A DNA stretch of 64,000 bases from Promicromonospora sukumoe (GCF_014137995.1 NZ_JACGWV010000002.1:248001-312000), one strand, 5' to 3'; shown: positions 32,306 through 41,764, numbered from the stretch's first letter. The notes: a model not told the origin generated them from the sequence alone. Numbers and translations are program-made.

Positions 32306-33768
32306 GCCGTCTCTCCCTGTGCTCTTTCGTGCTGTGCTGGTTCGTGCTGTGCCGGTCCGTGCTGTGCCGCCATCGTGCCTGCCTGTCCTGCCACTGCCCC
32401 AGACGGCGCTGCCACAGGCGCCCCGGCTCCCGGGGCCCAGCCCGGCGGGCCCGGGGGCGGCGCCGGCGGGTCCGTCACCACCAGCGTCGGCTTCCGACGT
32501 CGCGCCCACCACAGCAGCACCGCGGTCGTCACGAGCGTGCCGGCGATGCTCACCGCGCCCTCGGCGGGCGCCACCTCGGTGATCAGCAGGGAGTCCTCGA
32601 GGCCGTCGTAGGCGATGGCGAGGCCGAACGCGATGAGGTTGTTCGCCACGTGCAGGGCGACGGCGACCTCGAGCCCGCCGGTGCGCCACACGAGCAGGCT
32701 CGCGACCAGGCCAAACACCAGCCGGTCGGCGAACAGCCACGGGCTCTGGGCGCCGTGCGCCATCGCGAACAGCACGGCGGTCACGACGGCGGGCACGATC
32801 AGGGCGACCCAGCGCCAGCGCAGCAGGCTGCCGATCCACTGCGTCAGCCAGCCGCGGAAGAAGTACTCCTCGCCGGCCGCCTGCAGCGGGGTCGTCAGCA
32901 GGATCACGAGCGCCAGCACCAGCCAGCCGGACGCCGGCGTGAGGGGCCACAGTCCGGGATCGTCGGCGCCCGAACCGGCGTCGGCCCCCGCCCCGAACTG
33001 CGCCATCAGGATGCTGCTGCCGACCGTGAGCGGCGCCAGGAGCAGGAGCGACACACCGAGCCCGCCGAGCAGCAGGCGCCAGCGGACCCGCCCCAGCACC
33101 GACGACACCAGGCCGCCGCGGCGGGCCTGCGCCCAGGTCGCCACCAGGGCGAGCGGGATGCCGAGGGCGAGACCGAGGTTGGTCACGACCAGCCCGGCCG
33201 GCGAGACGAACCAGGCGTCGGTGACGGTGCTCGGGTCCGGGAGCTGCGTGCCCAGCGCCGACGCGACGAGCCAGACGAGGGCGTACAGCAGCATCGCCCC
33301 GAACACCAGGGCGATGCACGCGCCGATCGCGACCAGCCCGAGCAGCGGCCGCCACCACCGGAACCACGGCCCGCGGAGCGCCTGCGGATACTCGCGCGGC
33401 CCGGACGGCAGCACTCTCGGGGGCGCGGGCCGGACAGGCCCGACAGCCCACGCGGGCGGCTGCACCGGCCGGGACGCCGCCGGGGCGGGCGCTGCCGGAG
33501 CGGGCGCTGCTGGGGCGGACGCTGCTGGGGCAGGCAGCCCTTGGGCAGGCACCCCCTGGGCGGGCCCTCCCGGAGCGGGCACCCCCGGAGACGACGGCGC
33601 CGCAGCCCCCGGTAACGGGGACTGCGGCGTCGGCTGTGCTGCGGTCGAGGGCTGTGGCGCGGTCGAGGGCTGCCGTACGTCTGTCGGCAGCACCGCTGCG
33701 GGCTGGTCCGGCTGATCGGTCGTGGGCGGCACGGCGTCAGGAGTCTTGGCGTCGGTCACGCCAGCCAC
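32302..33768 (-). CDS. CPBP-family intramembrane metalloprotease
   Basis: A 488-residue membrane protein. Residues 1-125 are Pro/Ala low complexity (GGPAQGVPAQGLPAPAASAP-like repeats); residues 140-420 hold about eight helices. The CAAX/Abi motifs are intact: EEYFFRGW (Glu-Glu-Arg), FAMAH (zinc His) and HVANN. Related enzymes trim prenylated or peptide substrates, mature bacteriocins or confer self-protection. The C-terminus repeats AQHxPAQHE from a 15-bp unit up to the stop. It precedes the HAD gene with a four-base overlap, so both are one transcript. Confidence 0.85.
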   Translation of the reverse strand: MAGVTDAKTPDAVPPTTDQPDQPAAVLPTDVRQPSTAPQPSTAAQPTPQSPLPGAAAPSSPGVPAPGGPAQGVPAQGLPAPAASAPAAPAPAAPAPAASRPVQPPAWAVGPVRPAPPRVLPSGPREYPQALRGPWFRWWRPLLGLVAIGACIALVFGAMLLYALVWLVASALGTQLPDPSTVTDAWFVSPAGLVVTNLGLALGIPLALVATWAQARRGGLVSSVLGRVRWRLLLGGLGVSLLLLAPLTVGSSILMAQFGAGADAGSGADDPGLWPLTPASGWLVLALVILLTTPLQAAGEEYFFRGWLTQWIGSLLRWRWVALIVPAVVTAVLFAMAHGAQSPWLFADRLVFGLVASLLVWRTGGLEVAVALHVANNLIAFGLAIAYDGLEDSLLITEVAPAEGAVSIAGTLVTTAVLLWWARRRKPTLVVTDPPAPPPGPPGWAPGAGAPVAAPSGAVAGQAGTMAAQHGPAQHEPAQHERAQGETA

Positions 33769-33802
33769 GTTAGACCAGAACGTCCGGACTGCTCGGCCGG
33801 GG

Positions 33803-33834
33803 GCCGGGGCGTCCAGCCATCAAGACGCCCCGGC
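33803..33834 (-). terminator. 11-bp perfect stem terminator after gltX
   Basis: GCCGGGGCGTC (33803-33813) pairs with GACGCCCCGGC (33824-33834) across a ten-base loop, just downstream of the gltX stop. It suggests gltX ends its own transcript before the CPBP-HAD pair. Confidence 0.75.
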
Positions 33835-33837
33835 GGC

Positions 33838-35310
33838 TCACTCCGTCGGGGCGAGCTGCGCCGCGGCAAGACGCGCCAGCGCAGCGTCGATCCGCGCGAG
33901 CGTGCGCTCCTTGCCGAGCACCTCGAGCGACTCGAACAGCGGCAGGCCGATCCGGCGTCCGGTCACGGCGACCCGGACCGGGGCCTGCGCCTTGCCCAGC
34001 TTCATGCCGTGCTTCTCGCCCACCTCGGTGACGACGTCCTTGAGCGGCTCGGCCGCCCAGGCCGTGCCGTCGGCCAGGGCCGCGCGCACGTCGGCGAGCA
34101 GCTCGGCGGCGCCGGCCTTCATCGCCTTGTTCCAGGAGTCCTCGTCGACGATCGGGGCGTCCAGGAACAGGAAGTCCACGTTGGCCGTGATCTCCGACAG
34201 CACGGCCACCCGGGAGTGGGCCAGCGGCGCGACGGCGTCGAACACCTTCTGGTCGAACTGCTCCGGCGTCCAGGGCGCGGCCGGGGCCTGCAGCCACGGC
34301 GCACAGGCCGCGGCGAAGTCCTCGACGCTCAGGGCGCGGATGTACTCGCCGTTGAACGCCGTGAGCTTCTTGATGTCGAAGAACGCCGACGACGAGTTGA
34401 TGTCCTCGACGCGGAACCGGCGCACCAGCTCGTCGAACGGGAGGATCTCCTCGTCGTTGCCGGGCGCCCAGCCGAGCAGCATCAGGTAGTTGACCATGGC
34501 GTCGGGCAGGATGCCCTCGGCGAGGTAGTCCTCCAGCGCCACCTTGTCGCGGCGCTTGGAGAGCTTCTGCCGCTTCTCGTTGACGATCACCGGCATGTGC
34601 GCCCACTGCGGCGGCGTCTGGCCCAGGGCCTCCCACAGCAGCTGCTGCTTGGGGGTGTTGGGCAGGTGCTCCTCGGCGCGCATGACGAGGGTGATGTGCT
34701 CGTCGATGTCGTCCACCACGTTGGCCAGCAGGAACACCGGCGAGCCGTTGCCGCGCGCGATGACGAAGTCCTCGAGGTTCGCGTTCGGGAACGTCGGGTT
34801 GCCACGGATCAGGTCGACGACCTGCGTCTCGCCCTCGTCGGGCGTGCGGAAGCGCAGCGCGCGGCCCTCGGCGTACTCCAGGCCCCGGTCGCGGCAGAAG
34901 CCGTCGTAGCCGGTCTGCTGGTTGCCGGTGCGCGCCGTCACGGCGTCGCGGGTGCAGTCGCAGTAGTACGCCTTGCCCTCGGCGAAGAGCCGCTGGGCCG
35001 CGTCCTTCTGGATGCCCGCGTTCTCGGACTGGAAGTACGGGCCCTCGAACGCCGGGTCGTCCTTGCGGATGCCGAGCGCCTCCATGGCCGACAAGATGCC
35101 GTCCACCCACTCCGGCTGGTTGCGCGAGGCGTCGGTGTCCTCGATGCGCAGCACGAACGTGCCGCCCTGCTGCTTCGCCACGGCCCAGTTGAACAGCGCG
35201 GAGCGGGCACCGCCCACGTGGAACATGCCGGTCGGGGACGGCGCGAAGCGGACGCGCACGGCCGCGCCGTCGGGCGCGGGCTGGGTCGGGGTGTCGGTCA
35301 CGGAAGTCAC
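33838..35310 (-). CDS. gltX: Glutamyl-tRNA synthetase
   Basis: A 490-residue class Ic synthetase that charges tRNA-Glu with glutamate. The HIGH-type motif is [18 protein letters not shown], preceded by VRVRFAP; the KMSKS-type motif is [14 protein letters not shown] and the C-terminal anticodon-binding helical domain are present. Actinobacteria usually lack GlnRS, so this enzyme probably also misacylates tRNA-Gln, later repaired by GatCAB; the three cognate tRNAs lie 2.7 kb downstream. The start is the GTG at 35310 (GGCTGGGG upstream) or the GTG at 35301. Confidence 0.95.
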   Translation of the reverse strand: MTSVTDTPTQPAPDGAAVRVRFAPSPTGMFHVGGARSALFNWAVAKQQGGTFVLRIEDTDASRNQPEWVDGILSAMEALGIRKDDPAFEGPYFQSENAGIQKDAAQRLFAEGKAYYCDCTRDAVTARTGNQQTGYDGFCRDRGLEYAEGRALRFRTPDEGETQVVDLIRGNPTFPNANLEDFVIARGNGSPVFLLANVVDDIDEHITLVMRAEEHLPNTPKQQLLWEALGQTPPQWAHMPVIVNEKRQKLSKRRDKVALEDYLAEGILPDAMVNYLMLLGWAPGNDEEILPFDELVRRFRVEDINSSSAFFDIKKLTAFNGEYIRALSVEDFAAACAPWLQAPAAPWTPEQFDQKVFDAVAPLAHSRVAVLSEITANVDFLFLDAPIVDEDSWNKAMKAGAAELLADVRAALADGTAWAAEPLKDVVTEVGEKHGMKLGKAQAPVRVAVTGRRIGLPLFESLEVLGKERTLARIDAALARLAAAQLAPTE

Positions 35311-35385
35311 GGGCCCCAGCCTAGGCGCTGCGGGGGCCGGGGACTGCGCGATCACCTGCCCGCGCAGTTGCCGGCCTCGCAATGC

Positions 35386-36054
35386 CTAGTCGGATGCCCG
35401 GCCGCCCAGCCGGGCCCTGGCCCGCAGCACCAGCTCGGCCAGCTCGGGGTCGGGCAGCGCGTCGACGGGCCACCAGCGCAGGTCCAGCGACTCGTCCGAG
35501 ACCGCCGTCTCGGCGTCCGCCGGCGCGACCGCGACGAACCGCACGTCCAGGTGGTGCACCGGGCGCGCCGGGTCGCCGGTGCCGGGCCGGCAGAACGGCA
35601 CGACGTGCTCGTCGAGGTGCACCGGGACGGCGTCGAGCACCAGCCCCGCGATCCCCGACTCCTCGCGCGCCTCCCGGGCGGCCGCGGCGGCCGGCGTGAC
35701 GTCCCCGGCCTCCAGGTGACCGCCGAGCTGGAACCAGCGCCGCGCCTTGGCGTGCAGCGTGAGCAGCACCTGTGCGCCGTCGTGCGAGAGCACCACGGTC
35801 GACGCCGTCAGGTGGTCCGGGACGCAGTCGCGGTACACGCCGTCGTCGTCGGCCCGGTCGTGGGCCTCCAGGTGCACCACGTACCGGGCGCGCAGGCGCT
35901 CCTGCTCCGCCGTCGGCGCGGTCCAGGAGCGCAGGGTCGCGAGAGCCTCGGCATGCAGCCCGGACGCGGGCTGGGATTCGTGGACGTCGGACGACGCCGT
36001 GCCCGACGACACCACGCTGGACGCCGTCGGGCCGGAGGATGTCTGGGCAGCCAC
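35386..36054 (-). CDS. NUDIX hydrolase
   Basis: A 222-residue NUDIX protein. After a Ser/Ala-rich first 25 residues comes a helical part, then ASTVVLSHDGAQVLLTLHAK and the NUDIX box GGHLEAGDVTPAAAAARE-ARE-ESGI. The second Gly-Glu is replaced by Gly-Asp with an extra turn, but the metal-binding Glu residues in REAREES remain. ADP-sugar, CoA or nucleotide derivatives are possible substrates. The GTG at 36054 overlaps the FAH stop by context (TGAG GTG, one base apart), so the two genes are an operon. Confidence 0.8.
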   Translation of the reverse strand: MAAQTSSGPTASSVVSSGTASSDVHESQPASGLHAEALATLRSWTAPTAEQERLRARYVVHLEAHDRADDDGVYRDCVPDHLTASTVVLSHDGAQVLLTLHAKARRWFQLGGHLEAGDVTPAAAAAREAREESGIAGLVLDAVPVHLDEHVVPFCRPGTGDPARPVHHLDVRFVAVAPADAETAVSDESLDLRWWPVDALPDPELAELVLRARARLGGRASD

Positions 36055-36055
36055 C

Positions 36056-36838
36056 TCAGCGACGCCGCAGCACCGGGTTGGCGAGGACGCCCACGCCCTC
36101 GACCTCGACCTCGACGCGGTCGCCCTGGTCGATCCGGCCGACGCCGGCGGGCGTGCCGGTGAGGATCACGTCGCCCGGCAGCAGCGTCATGGCCTCGGAG
36201 ATGTACGAGACGAGGAACGGCACGTCGAACACCATGTCGCGGGTGCGGCCGTCCTGGCGTGGCTCGCCGTTGACGCGCGAGCGCACGCCGACGTCCTCCG
36301 GGTTCAGGTCGGTGTCGATCCACGGCCCGAGCGGGCACGAGGTGTCGAAGCCCTTGGCGCGGGCCCACTGACCGTCCGTCCGCTGGGCGTCACGTGCGGT
36401 GACGTCGTTCGCCACGGTGTAGCCCAGGATGTACGACGACGCGTTCTCCGGCGTGACGTCCTTGCAGACCTTGGAGATCACGACGGCCAGCTCGGCCTCG
36501 TAGGAGACCTCCTGCGTGAAGTCGGGCAGCACGATCGGGTCGTCCGGGCCGACCACCGCGGTGTTCGGCTTGAAGAAGAGCAGCGGCGTCGTCGGGACGT
36601 CGCCGCCCATCTCCTTGGCGTGGTCGGCGTAGTTCTTGCCCACGCACACGATCTTGGAGCGCGGGATCACCGGGGCGAGCAGCCGGACGCCGTCGCCCAG
36701 CTCGATGCGCTCGCCGGTCGGCATGGCCGGCATGTAGAGGGGGTCTCCGCCGAGCACTGCGAGGAAGGTCTTGTCGCCCTCCTGCTGCACGAGGGCGAAG
36801 CGGGGGTCGTCTCCGGTGGTGAATCTCGCGATACGCAC
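36056..36838 (-). CDS. Fumarylacetoacetate hydrolase-family protein
   Basis: A 260-residue protein of the FAH/YcgM superfamily. It has VCVGKNYADHAKEMGG, the metal-binding SYEAELAVVI Glu pair, NDVTARDAQ with the Asp, and PGDVILTGTPAGVG near the end. Members hydrolyse or decarboxylate oxo-acids such as acylpyruvates. In actinobacteria this gene often sits next to gltX and leuCD, and that neighbourhood is present here. GTG start at 36838 with GCTGAGG upstream. The exact substrate is unknown. Confidence 0.88.
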   Translation of the reverse strand: MRIARFTTGDDPRFALVQQEGDKTFLAVLGGDPLYMPAMPTGERIELGDGVRLLAPVIPRSKIVCVGKNYADHAKEMGGDVPTTPLLFFKPNTAVVGPDDPIVLPDFTQEVSYEAELAVVISKVCKDVTPENASSYILGYTVANDVTARDAQRTDGQWARAKGFDTSCPLGPWIDTDLNPEDVGVRSRVNGEPRQDGRTRDMVFDVPFLVSYISEAMTLLPGDVILTGTPAGVGRIDQGDRVEVEVEGVGVLANPVLRRR

Positions 36839-36871
36839 GGCCTCAGCGTAAGCCGCCGGGCCGCCCGCCTG

Positions 36872-37984
36872 TCACGCCCGGGCGAGCACCTCGCCGTTGA
36901 GCACCGCGAACCAGCCGTCCGGGGCGGCGGCCCACTCACGCCAGCCCTGGGCGAGCTGCTCGAGGGCCACGTCGTCCGCGAGCGCCGAGTCCTTGGCCTG
37001 CACGGCGAAGTTGGACTCGGTGCAGCGCTCGGCCCAGAGCCCGCCCCACCAGGTGCGGTCATCGGGGGTGGCGTAGCACCAGACGCTCGCTCCGGGCTCG
37101 ATGGTCGCGGGGTCGAAGCCGGCGTCGCGCACCCAGGAGGCGAGGCGGCGTCCGGCGTCGGGCTCGAAGCCGTAGGTGTGCGTGACCTCGTGGTAGAGCA
37201 TGTTCCACTCGGTGAGCTCCGCGGACTCCGGGTACCAGGTCATGGCCTCGTAGTCGGCGTCGCGGACGGCGACGAACCCGCCCGGCTTGGCGACGCGCTT
37301 CATCTCGCGCAGGGCCGCGACCGGGTCGGAGAGGTGCTGCAGGAGCTGGTGCGCGAACACGACGTCGAACGAGTCGTCCTCGAAGGGCAGCTCGTAGGCG
37401 TTGGCGTGCTCGAAGGTGATGTTCTTGGTGCCGTGCGCGTCGGCGAGCCCGCGGGCGGACTCCAGCACGTCGTCGGAGGCGTCGACGCCGACGACGCTGC
37501 CCTGCGTGAGCCGCTCGGCGAAGTCGACGGTGACCGTGCCGGGGCCACAGCCGACGTCGAGCAGCGTCATGTCGGACAGCAGGTGGGGCAGCAGGAACGC
37601 GGCGGAGTTGGCCGCCGTCCGGCGTCGGTGGGAGCGCAGCACGGACTCGTGGTGCCCGTGCGTGTACGACTCGGACTCCTTGGTGAGGTCCGTGCCGGCG
37701 ACCGGGGTGTCGTGGCTCCCCTGCCCGTCGCCGTCCTGCCCGTCGCCGTTGCCGGAGCCGCTGCTACCAGGGCCGTTGCCGGTCAGGCTCGAGAGGCTGC
37801 TGGGGGCGTCGACCGCGTCGATGGGGTCGGTGCCCGCGGGCTTGGAACGGTCGCGGGCGGAGCCGCCGTTGCCCTCGTTCGAGGGGAACCTGCCGCCGAA
37901 CGTGTCGCCGAGCTTGTGGCTGGGCGCGTCGGTTCGGGCCGTGTCGATGCGAGCGATGTCGTGCTCGTTGGCGCTGCCGGTCAT
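36872..37984 (-). CDS. SAM-dependent methyltransferase with a disordered N-terminal extension
   Basis: A 370-residue protein. Residues 105-260 form a class I methyltransferase fold: motif I LLDVGCGPGTVTVDFAERL, the acidic loop GVDASDDVLESARG, motif II-III FEHANAYELPFEDDSFDVVF, AHQLLQHLSDP and VAKPGGFVAVRD. The domain is normally preceded by ESYTHGHHESVLRSHRRRTA, as here. The first 95 residues are Gly/Ser/Asp/Pro low complexity with no recognised domain; translation could start downstream but no better start is visible. Methyl acceptor unknown; the fold is UbiE/menaquinone-type-like. Confidence 0.8.
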   Translation of the reverse strand: MTGSANEHDIARIDTARTDAPSHKLGDTFGGRFPSNEGNGGSARDRSKPAGTDPIDAVDAPSSLSSLTGNGPGSSGSGNGDGQDGDGQGSHDTPVAGTDLTKESESYTHGHHESVLRSHRRRTAANSAAFLLPHLLSDMTLLDVGCGPGTVTVDFAERLTQGSVVGVDASDDVLESARGLADAHGTKNITFEHANAYELPFEDDSFDVVFAHQLLQHLSDPVAALREMKRVAKPGGFVAVRDADYEAMTWYPESAELTEWNMLYHEVTHTYGFEPDAGRRLASWVRDAGFDPATIEPGASVWCYATPDDRTWWGGLWAERCTESNFAVQAKDSALADDVALEQLAQGWREWAAAPDGWFAVLNGEVLARA

Positions 37985-38110
37985 GGCCGCACTGTATGTG
38001 TGCCGCGCCACGCTGCACATCTGCGTTCTCATCCTTCGGGACGGCTGTCCAACAAGCCTGCCCCGGCGGGTCCTCGCGCGTCGGGCCCCGGGACGCGCGA
38101 GGATGCGCGC

Positions 38111-39502
38111 ATGTCCACGCTTGCTCAGCCGTCCGGCGCGTCGTCCGAGGGGCCGTCGGGCCGGTCGTCCGAGGCGGTTCCGGATCCGACGTCGGAGGCG
38201 CCGTCCGACAAGCCGTCCGACAAGCCGGCCGGGAAGCCCGCCGCGGCCTCCGGGGGTGCGCGCCGCAGGCTGCGCGACAACCTGCGCGACAATCTGCTCG
38301 GCGGACCGGGCCGCGTGCTCGGCGCCGACATCGCGCGCGGCGTCGCGGTGCTCGGCATGTTCACGGCGCACGTGGGCGTCACCTCCGACGACCTCAGCAC
38401 GTTCGAGGGCTGGCTGAGCCTGGCGCACGGCCGGTCGTCGATCCTGTTCGCGACGGTCGCCGGGCTCTCGCTCGCGCTGGTCACGGGCGGGTCCAGACCG
38501 CTGACGGGCGACGCGATGCGCACCGCGCGGGCCCGGATCCTCGTGCGCGCCGTCCTGCTCCTGGCACTGGTCGCGGTGCTCGACCTGTTCGGGACGCGGG
38601 TGCTGCTCATCCTGGGCTTCTACGCCGCGTACTTCGTGCTCGCGCTGCCGTTCCTGCGCATGCCGCCGGGCCGGCTGGCGGCGATCGCCGCGCTCCTCGC
38701 CGTGGTGGGTCCGTTCCTCGTCTACTACGGGCCGGAGGCGCTGGCCCGGGCCGGCCTGCGAGCGCCGCACGACGGGTCCGGTGCCGCCACGGACTTCCTG
38801 CTCACGGGCCACTACCCCGGCCTGGTCTGGATGGCGTACGTGCTCGCCGGACTCGCGCTGGGGCGCTGCGACCTGCGGTCGCCCACGCTGCAGCTCGGCC
38901 TGGTCGCGGGCGGGTTCGGGATGGCGGCCCTGACGTCGGTCGCGTCGGCGGTCCTGGTGGCCGGCGCCGGGGGCGTGCTCTCGATCGAGGGCCAGGTCTC
39001 CGTGACGTCGTCCCAGTACGTCACGCCGCCGCCCACCTGGTCGGACCCGTGGCCGCCGACGGCGGGGCTCTACCTCGAGGGCCCGCACGACGACACGACG
39101 TTCGAGGCCCTCGGCTCCGGCGGCTTCGCGCTCGGGGTGATCGGGCTCTGCCTGCTGGTCGGGACGGTGGCCCGGAAGGGTGCGGGCACAGGTTCGGGCA
39201 CAGCTTCGGGCACAGGAAACGGCCTGCGTGTGCCGCTCGACGTCGCGCGGAAGGTGATCCTGGTGCTCGTGACGCCGCTGGCCGCCGTCGGCGCCCTGGC
39301 TCTGACCGTCTACTCGCTCCAGATCGTCACGATCTGGTGGTGGACCCGCACCTACTGGGACCTGCTCGACCCCGCGACCAACACCCCGCTCGCCTGGATG
39401 GTGCTCATCACCCTCGTCGCGGCGACGCTGTGGCGGGCGCTGCTGGGCCGGGGCCCGCTGGAGCGCCTGTTCGGATGGGTCGCCCGGAAGGCGTTCCCCT
39501 AG
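38111..39502 (+). CDS. DUF418/DUF1624-like membrane protein
   Basis: A 463-residue membrane protein. After a Ser/Lys/Pro-rich 50-residue tail, GRVLGADIARGVAVLGMFTAH starts a helical bundle of about ten helices typical of heparan-alpha-glucosaminide acetyltransferase-like (DUF1624/DUF418) proteins; conserved Asp, Arg and His in this first helix resemble acyltransferase motifs. Further helices hold AHGRSSILFATVAGLSLAL and LLTGHYPGLVWMAYVLAGLA. It may acylate an exported sugar, but no evidence is direct. The ATG at 38111 is used. The 3' flank carries a 14-bp repeat, ×4. Confidence 0.75.
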   Translation: MSTLAQPSGASSEGPSGRSSEAVPDPTSEAPSDKPSDKPAGKPAAASGGARRRLRDNLRDNLLGGPGRVLGADIARGVAVLGMFTAHVGVTSDDLSTFEGWLSLAHGRSSILFATVAGLSLALVTGGSRPLTGDAMRTARARILVRAVLLLALVAVLDLFGTRVLLILGFYAAYFVLALPFLRMPPGRLAAIAALLAVVGPFLVYYGPEALARAGLRAPHDGSGAATDFLLTGHYPGLVWMAYVLAGLALGRCDLRSPTLQLGLVAGGFGMAALTSVASAVLVAGAGGVLSIEGQVSVTSSQYVTPPPTWSDPWPPTAGLYLEGPHDDTTFEALGSGGFALGVIGLCLLVGTVARKGAGTGSGTASGTGNGLRVPLDVARKVILVLVTPLAAVGALALTVYSLQIVTIWWWTRTYWDLLDPATNTPLAWMVLITLVAATLWRALLGRGPLERLFGWVARKAFP

Positions 39503-39505
39503 TTC

Positions 39506-39561
39506 GGGCGCGCTGGGCCGGGTGCGCTGGGCCGGGCGTGCGGGTCCGGGTGTGCGGGTCC
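39506..39561 (+). repeat. 14-bp tandem repeat, four units, after the DUF1624 gene
   Basis: GGGYGYGCTGGGCC at 39506-39519 and 39520-39533, then GGGYGTGCGGGTCC at 39534-39547 and 39548-39561. The first unit starts four bases after the TAG (39500-39502). The two halves show sequential duplication and drift. Confidence 0.85.
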
Positions 39562-39599
39562 GGTTGTGCCCGACGGCGGGGCCCGCGCCCGGGACCCGG

Positions 39600-40544
39600 C
39601 TAGAGGGCGACCTCGCCGACGATCGTGGTGACGGTGTCGCCGCCGACCCACACCTCGCCGTCGGGCCGCTTCTCGACGTGGACGCGGCCGGCGCGCCCCA
39701 GCGCCGTCCCCTGCGACGCGACGTACGACGACGGCAGCACGTCGCCCGCGAGCCACTGGCCCAGGCCGGCGTTGAGGCTGCCGGTCACCGGGTCCTCCCC
39801 GACGCCGATGGACGGGACGAAGGCGCGCACCTCGACGGCGGGCCGGTCTGCGTAAGTGCTGGCGTCGGTGCCGCCAGTGCTACCAGCAACAGTGCCGGTG
39901 TCTCCGGTCGGGCCCGTGCCGGGGGCGTACTCGCCCACCACGCCCAGCTTGAGGTCGCCCATCGCGACCAGGTCGGGTTCCAGACCGAGCACCACGTCGG
40001 CGTTGCGCAGCTGGACCGCGACCCAGCCGGGGCCGTTGTCGACCCAGGCCGAGCGGACGACGTCGGACACGTCAAGGCGCAGCGACCGCGCGATCTGCGC
40101 CAGGTCCGCGTCGTCGACGGCGCCCGACCGTGTCAGGGGCGGGCCGGCGAACGCGAGCCGCTGCCCCGACCCGGTGCCCTCGCGCGGCGCCTGCACCCTC
40201 ACTCGCACCAGGCCGACGCCGCACTCCTGGATGACGTCCTGCCCACGCGGCTCGCCGCCCGCCTCCAGCCACGCGTGCGCGGTGCCGAGCGTCGGGTGCC
40301 CGGCGAACGGCAGCTCGCCGCCCGGGGTCCAGATCCGCACGCGGTAATCGGCGCCGGCGTCCCGCCCGGCCTCGGTCGGGTCGAGCAGGAACGTGGTCTC
40401 CGAGAGATTGGTCCAGCGGGCGAAGGCCGCGAGCTGCTCGTCGGTGAGGCCCTCGGCGCCGTGCACGACGGCGACCGGGTTGCCGCCTGTCGGGTGCGCG
40501 GAGAAGACGTTGACCTGCCGGAACGGGCGCAGCGGAAGACTCAT
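39600..40544 (-). CDS. PhzF-family isomerase/epimerase
   Basis: A 314-residue protein of the diaminopimelate-epimerase-fold PhzF family. It begins LPLRPFRQVNVFSAHPTGGNPVAV; the catalytic Glu sits in NLSETTFLLDP; ELPFAGHPTLGTAHAW is the family signature; GEDPVTGSLNAGLGQWL is the C-terminal twin. Around residues 215-245 is a short Gly/Thr insertion. PhzF converts DHHA in phenazine synthesis, but most members have other, unknown substrates. No phenazine genes are near. ATG at 40544. A palindrome family member lies upstream (40637-40692). Confidence 0.88.
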   Translation of the reverse strand: MSLPLRPFRQVNVFSAHPTGGNPVAVVHGAEGLTDEQLAAFARWTNLSETTFLLDPTEAGRDAGADYRVRIWTPGGELPFAGHPTLGTAHAWLEAGGEPRGQDVIQECGVGLVRVRVQAPREGTGSGQRLAFAGPPLTRSGAVDDADLAQIARSLRLDVSDVVRSAWVDNGPGWVAVQLRNADVVLGLEPDLVAMGDLKLGVVGEYAPGTGPTGDTGTVAGSTGGTDASTYADRPAVEVRAFVPSIGVGEDPVTGSLNAGLGQWLAGDVLPSSYVASQGTALGRAGRVHVEKRPDGEVWVGGDTVTTIVGEVAL

Positions 40545-40636
40545 GCGGCCCACGCTACCCAGACCGCACCCCAGAGCGGACCGGAGCGCATGTCGACCGC
40601 AGCCGCACGTGTCAGCGGCACACCTGTCAGACACCG

Positions 40637-40692
40637 CCGCACGTGTCAGACGCACAGGTCCCTCGGGTGACCTGTGTGTCTGACACGTGCGG
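40637..40692. repeat. Inverted repeat, dispersed palindrome family, copy 1
   Basis: The 24-base arm at 40637-40660 pairs with 40669-40692 with one mismatch, around an eight-base loop. The core TGTCAGACGCACAGGTC is nearly identical to that of 57149-57168 (GTCAGACGTACAGGTCCCC). Both right arms end GTCTGACACGTRCGGGG. It lies between two leftward genes, the aldo/keto reductase and PhzF, and may terminate transcripts approaching from the right end of the gap or form a mobile palindromic element. A second TGTCAG-containing fragment lies at about 40606-40632. Confidence 0.85.
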
Positions 40693-40756
40693 GGATTTCT
40701 GACTGGTCGTGCTGACAGGCGGAGCTGACAGGCGATCAGGCGGGGATAGTTCGAGC

Positions 40757-40806
40757 GGGGAAGGTCAGGCGGGGAAGGTCAGGCGGGGAAGGTCAGGCGG
40801 GGAAGA
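40757..40806. repeat. 14-bp tandem repeat covering the aldo/keto reductase stop
   Basis: GGGGAAGGTCAGGC occurs at 40757-40770, 40771-40784 and 40785-40798, followed by a diverged fourth unit GGGGAAGATC. On the minus strand each unit is CGCCTGACCTTCCCC-like: the gene's own stop TGA (40793-40795) lies in the unit nearest the gene and is copied further downstream. Confidence 0.9.
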
Positions 40807-41764
40807 TCTCGTCGAGCTCCGCGAGGTCCTCCGCCGTCGGCGTCCAGGTCCAGGCCTGGGCGTTGCCGCGCACCTGCTCGGGCCGGGTGGCCCCCGCGAT
40901 GACCGACGAGACCTCGGGCCGCGTCAGCAGCCAGGAGAACGCGACGTCGGTCTCGGTCACGCCGCGCTCGCGGCAGAACGCGCCAAACCGGTCGAGCGCA
41001 GCCCAGGGCGCCGTGTCGAGGAGCTGGGGCTTGGTCGTGACCAGGCGGGAGCCGTCGGGCCGGGCGCCGCCCGAGTACTTGCCCGTGAGCAGGCCGTTCT
41101 CCAGCGGGTGGTACGGCAGGATGCCGATCCCGTACTCCTTCGCGGCGGGCAGCACCTCCCGCTCCAGCCCTCGGGCCAGCAGGGAGTACTTGTTCTGCGC
41201 GGAGACGAAGCGGGTGCCGCTCAGGCCGCCCTGGGCGCGAGCCACGTGCTCGGCGTCGGCCACCTGCCAGCCCCGGAAGTTGGAGTGGCCCACGTAGCGG
41301 ACCTTCCCGGAGCGGACCAGGTCGTCCAGTGCGGCGAGCGTCTCGTCGACCGGGGTCGCCGGGTCGGGCGCGTGCAGCTGGTAGAGGTCGATCCAGTCCG
41401 TGCCGAGCCGGCGCAGCGACGCCTCGGCGGCCCGGACGATGTACCGGCGCGACCCGCGCGACCCGAAGTCCTGACCGTTCGCGCCCTGAACGTCCAGCCC
41501 GAACTTCGTGGCGACGAGCACGTCGTCGCGGCGCCCCTTGAGGGCGGAGCCGAGCAGCTCCTCGGACAGGCCGGGCCGCGCGCCGTAGGCGTCCGCGGTG
41601 TCGAAGAAGGTCACGCCCGCGTCGATCGCGGCGTCGACCAGGGCCGTCGCCCCCTCCGCGGTCTCGGTGACGGTGCCAGCGCGGCCGAGGTTGTTGCACC
41701 CCAGCCCGACGACGGGAACGGACAGGCCGGAGCGCCCGAGACGGCGCAGGGGAAGGTCGGACAT
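40793..41764 (-). CDS. Aldo/keto reductase
   Basis: A 323-residue TIM-barrel NADPH reductase. It opens RLGRSGLSVPVVGLGCNN, and shows FFDTADAYG with the catalytic Asp and Tyr, VATKFGLD with the Lys, and IDLYQLHAPDP with the His. Near the C-terminus VIAGATRPEQV gives the cofactor phosphate contact. It is closest in pattern to the YghZ/Tas-like branch that uses small aldehydes. Start ATG 41764. It is followed leftward by a 14-bp stop-straddling repeat. Confidence 0.9.
   Translation of the reverse strand: MSDLPLRRLGRSGLSVPVVGLGCNNLGRAGTVTETAEGATALVDAAIDAGVTFFDTADAYGARPGLSEELLGSALKGRRDDVLVATKFGLDVQGANGQDFGSRGSRRYIVRAAEASLRRLGTDWIDLYQLHAPDPATPVDETLAALDDLVRSGKVRYVGHSNFRGWQVADAEHVARAQGGLSGTRFVSAQNKYSLLARGLEREVLPAAKEYGIGILPYHPLENGLLTGKYSGGARPDGSRLVTTKPQLLDTAPWAALDRFGAFCRERGVTETDVAFSWLLTRPEVSSVIAGATRPEQVRGNAQAWTWTPTAEDLAELDEIFPA

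Noticed and set aside
35747..39502. A 1251-residue frame ending in the DUF1624 protein
   Set aside because: Its first 790 residues are antisense to NUDIX, FAH and methyltransferase genes; the real start is 38111.
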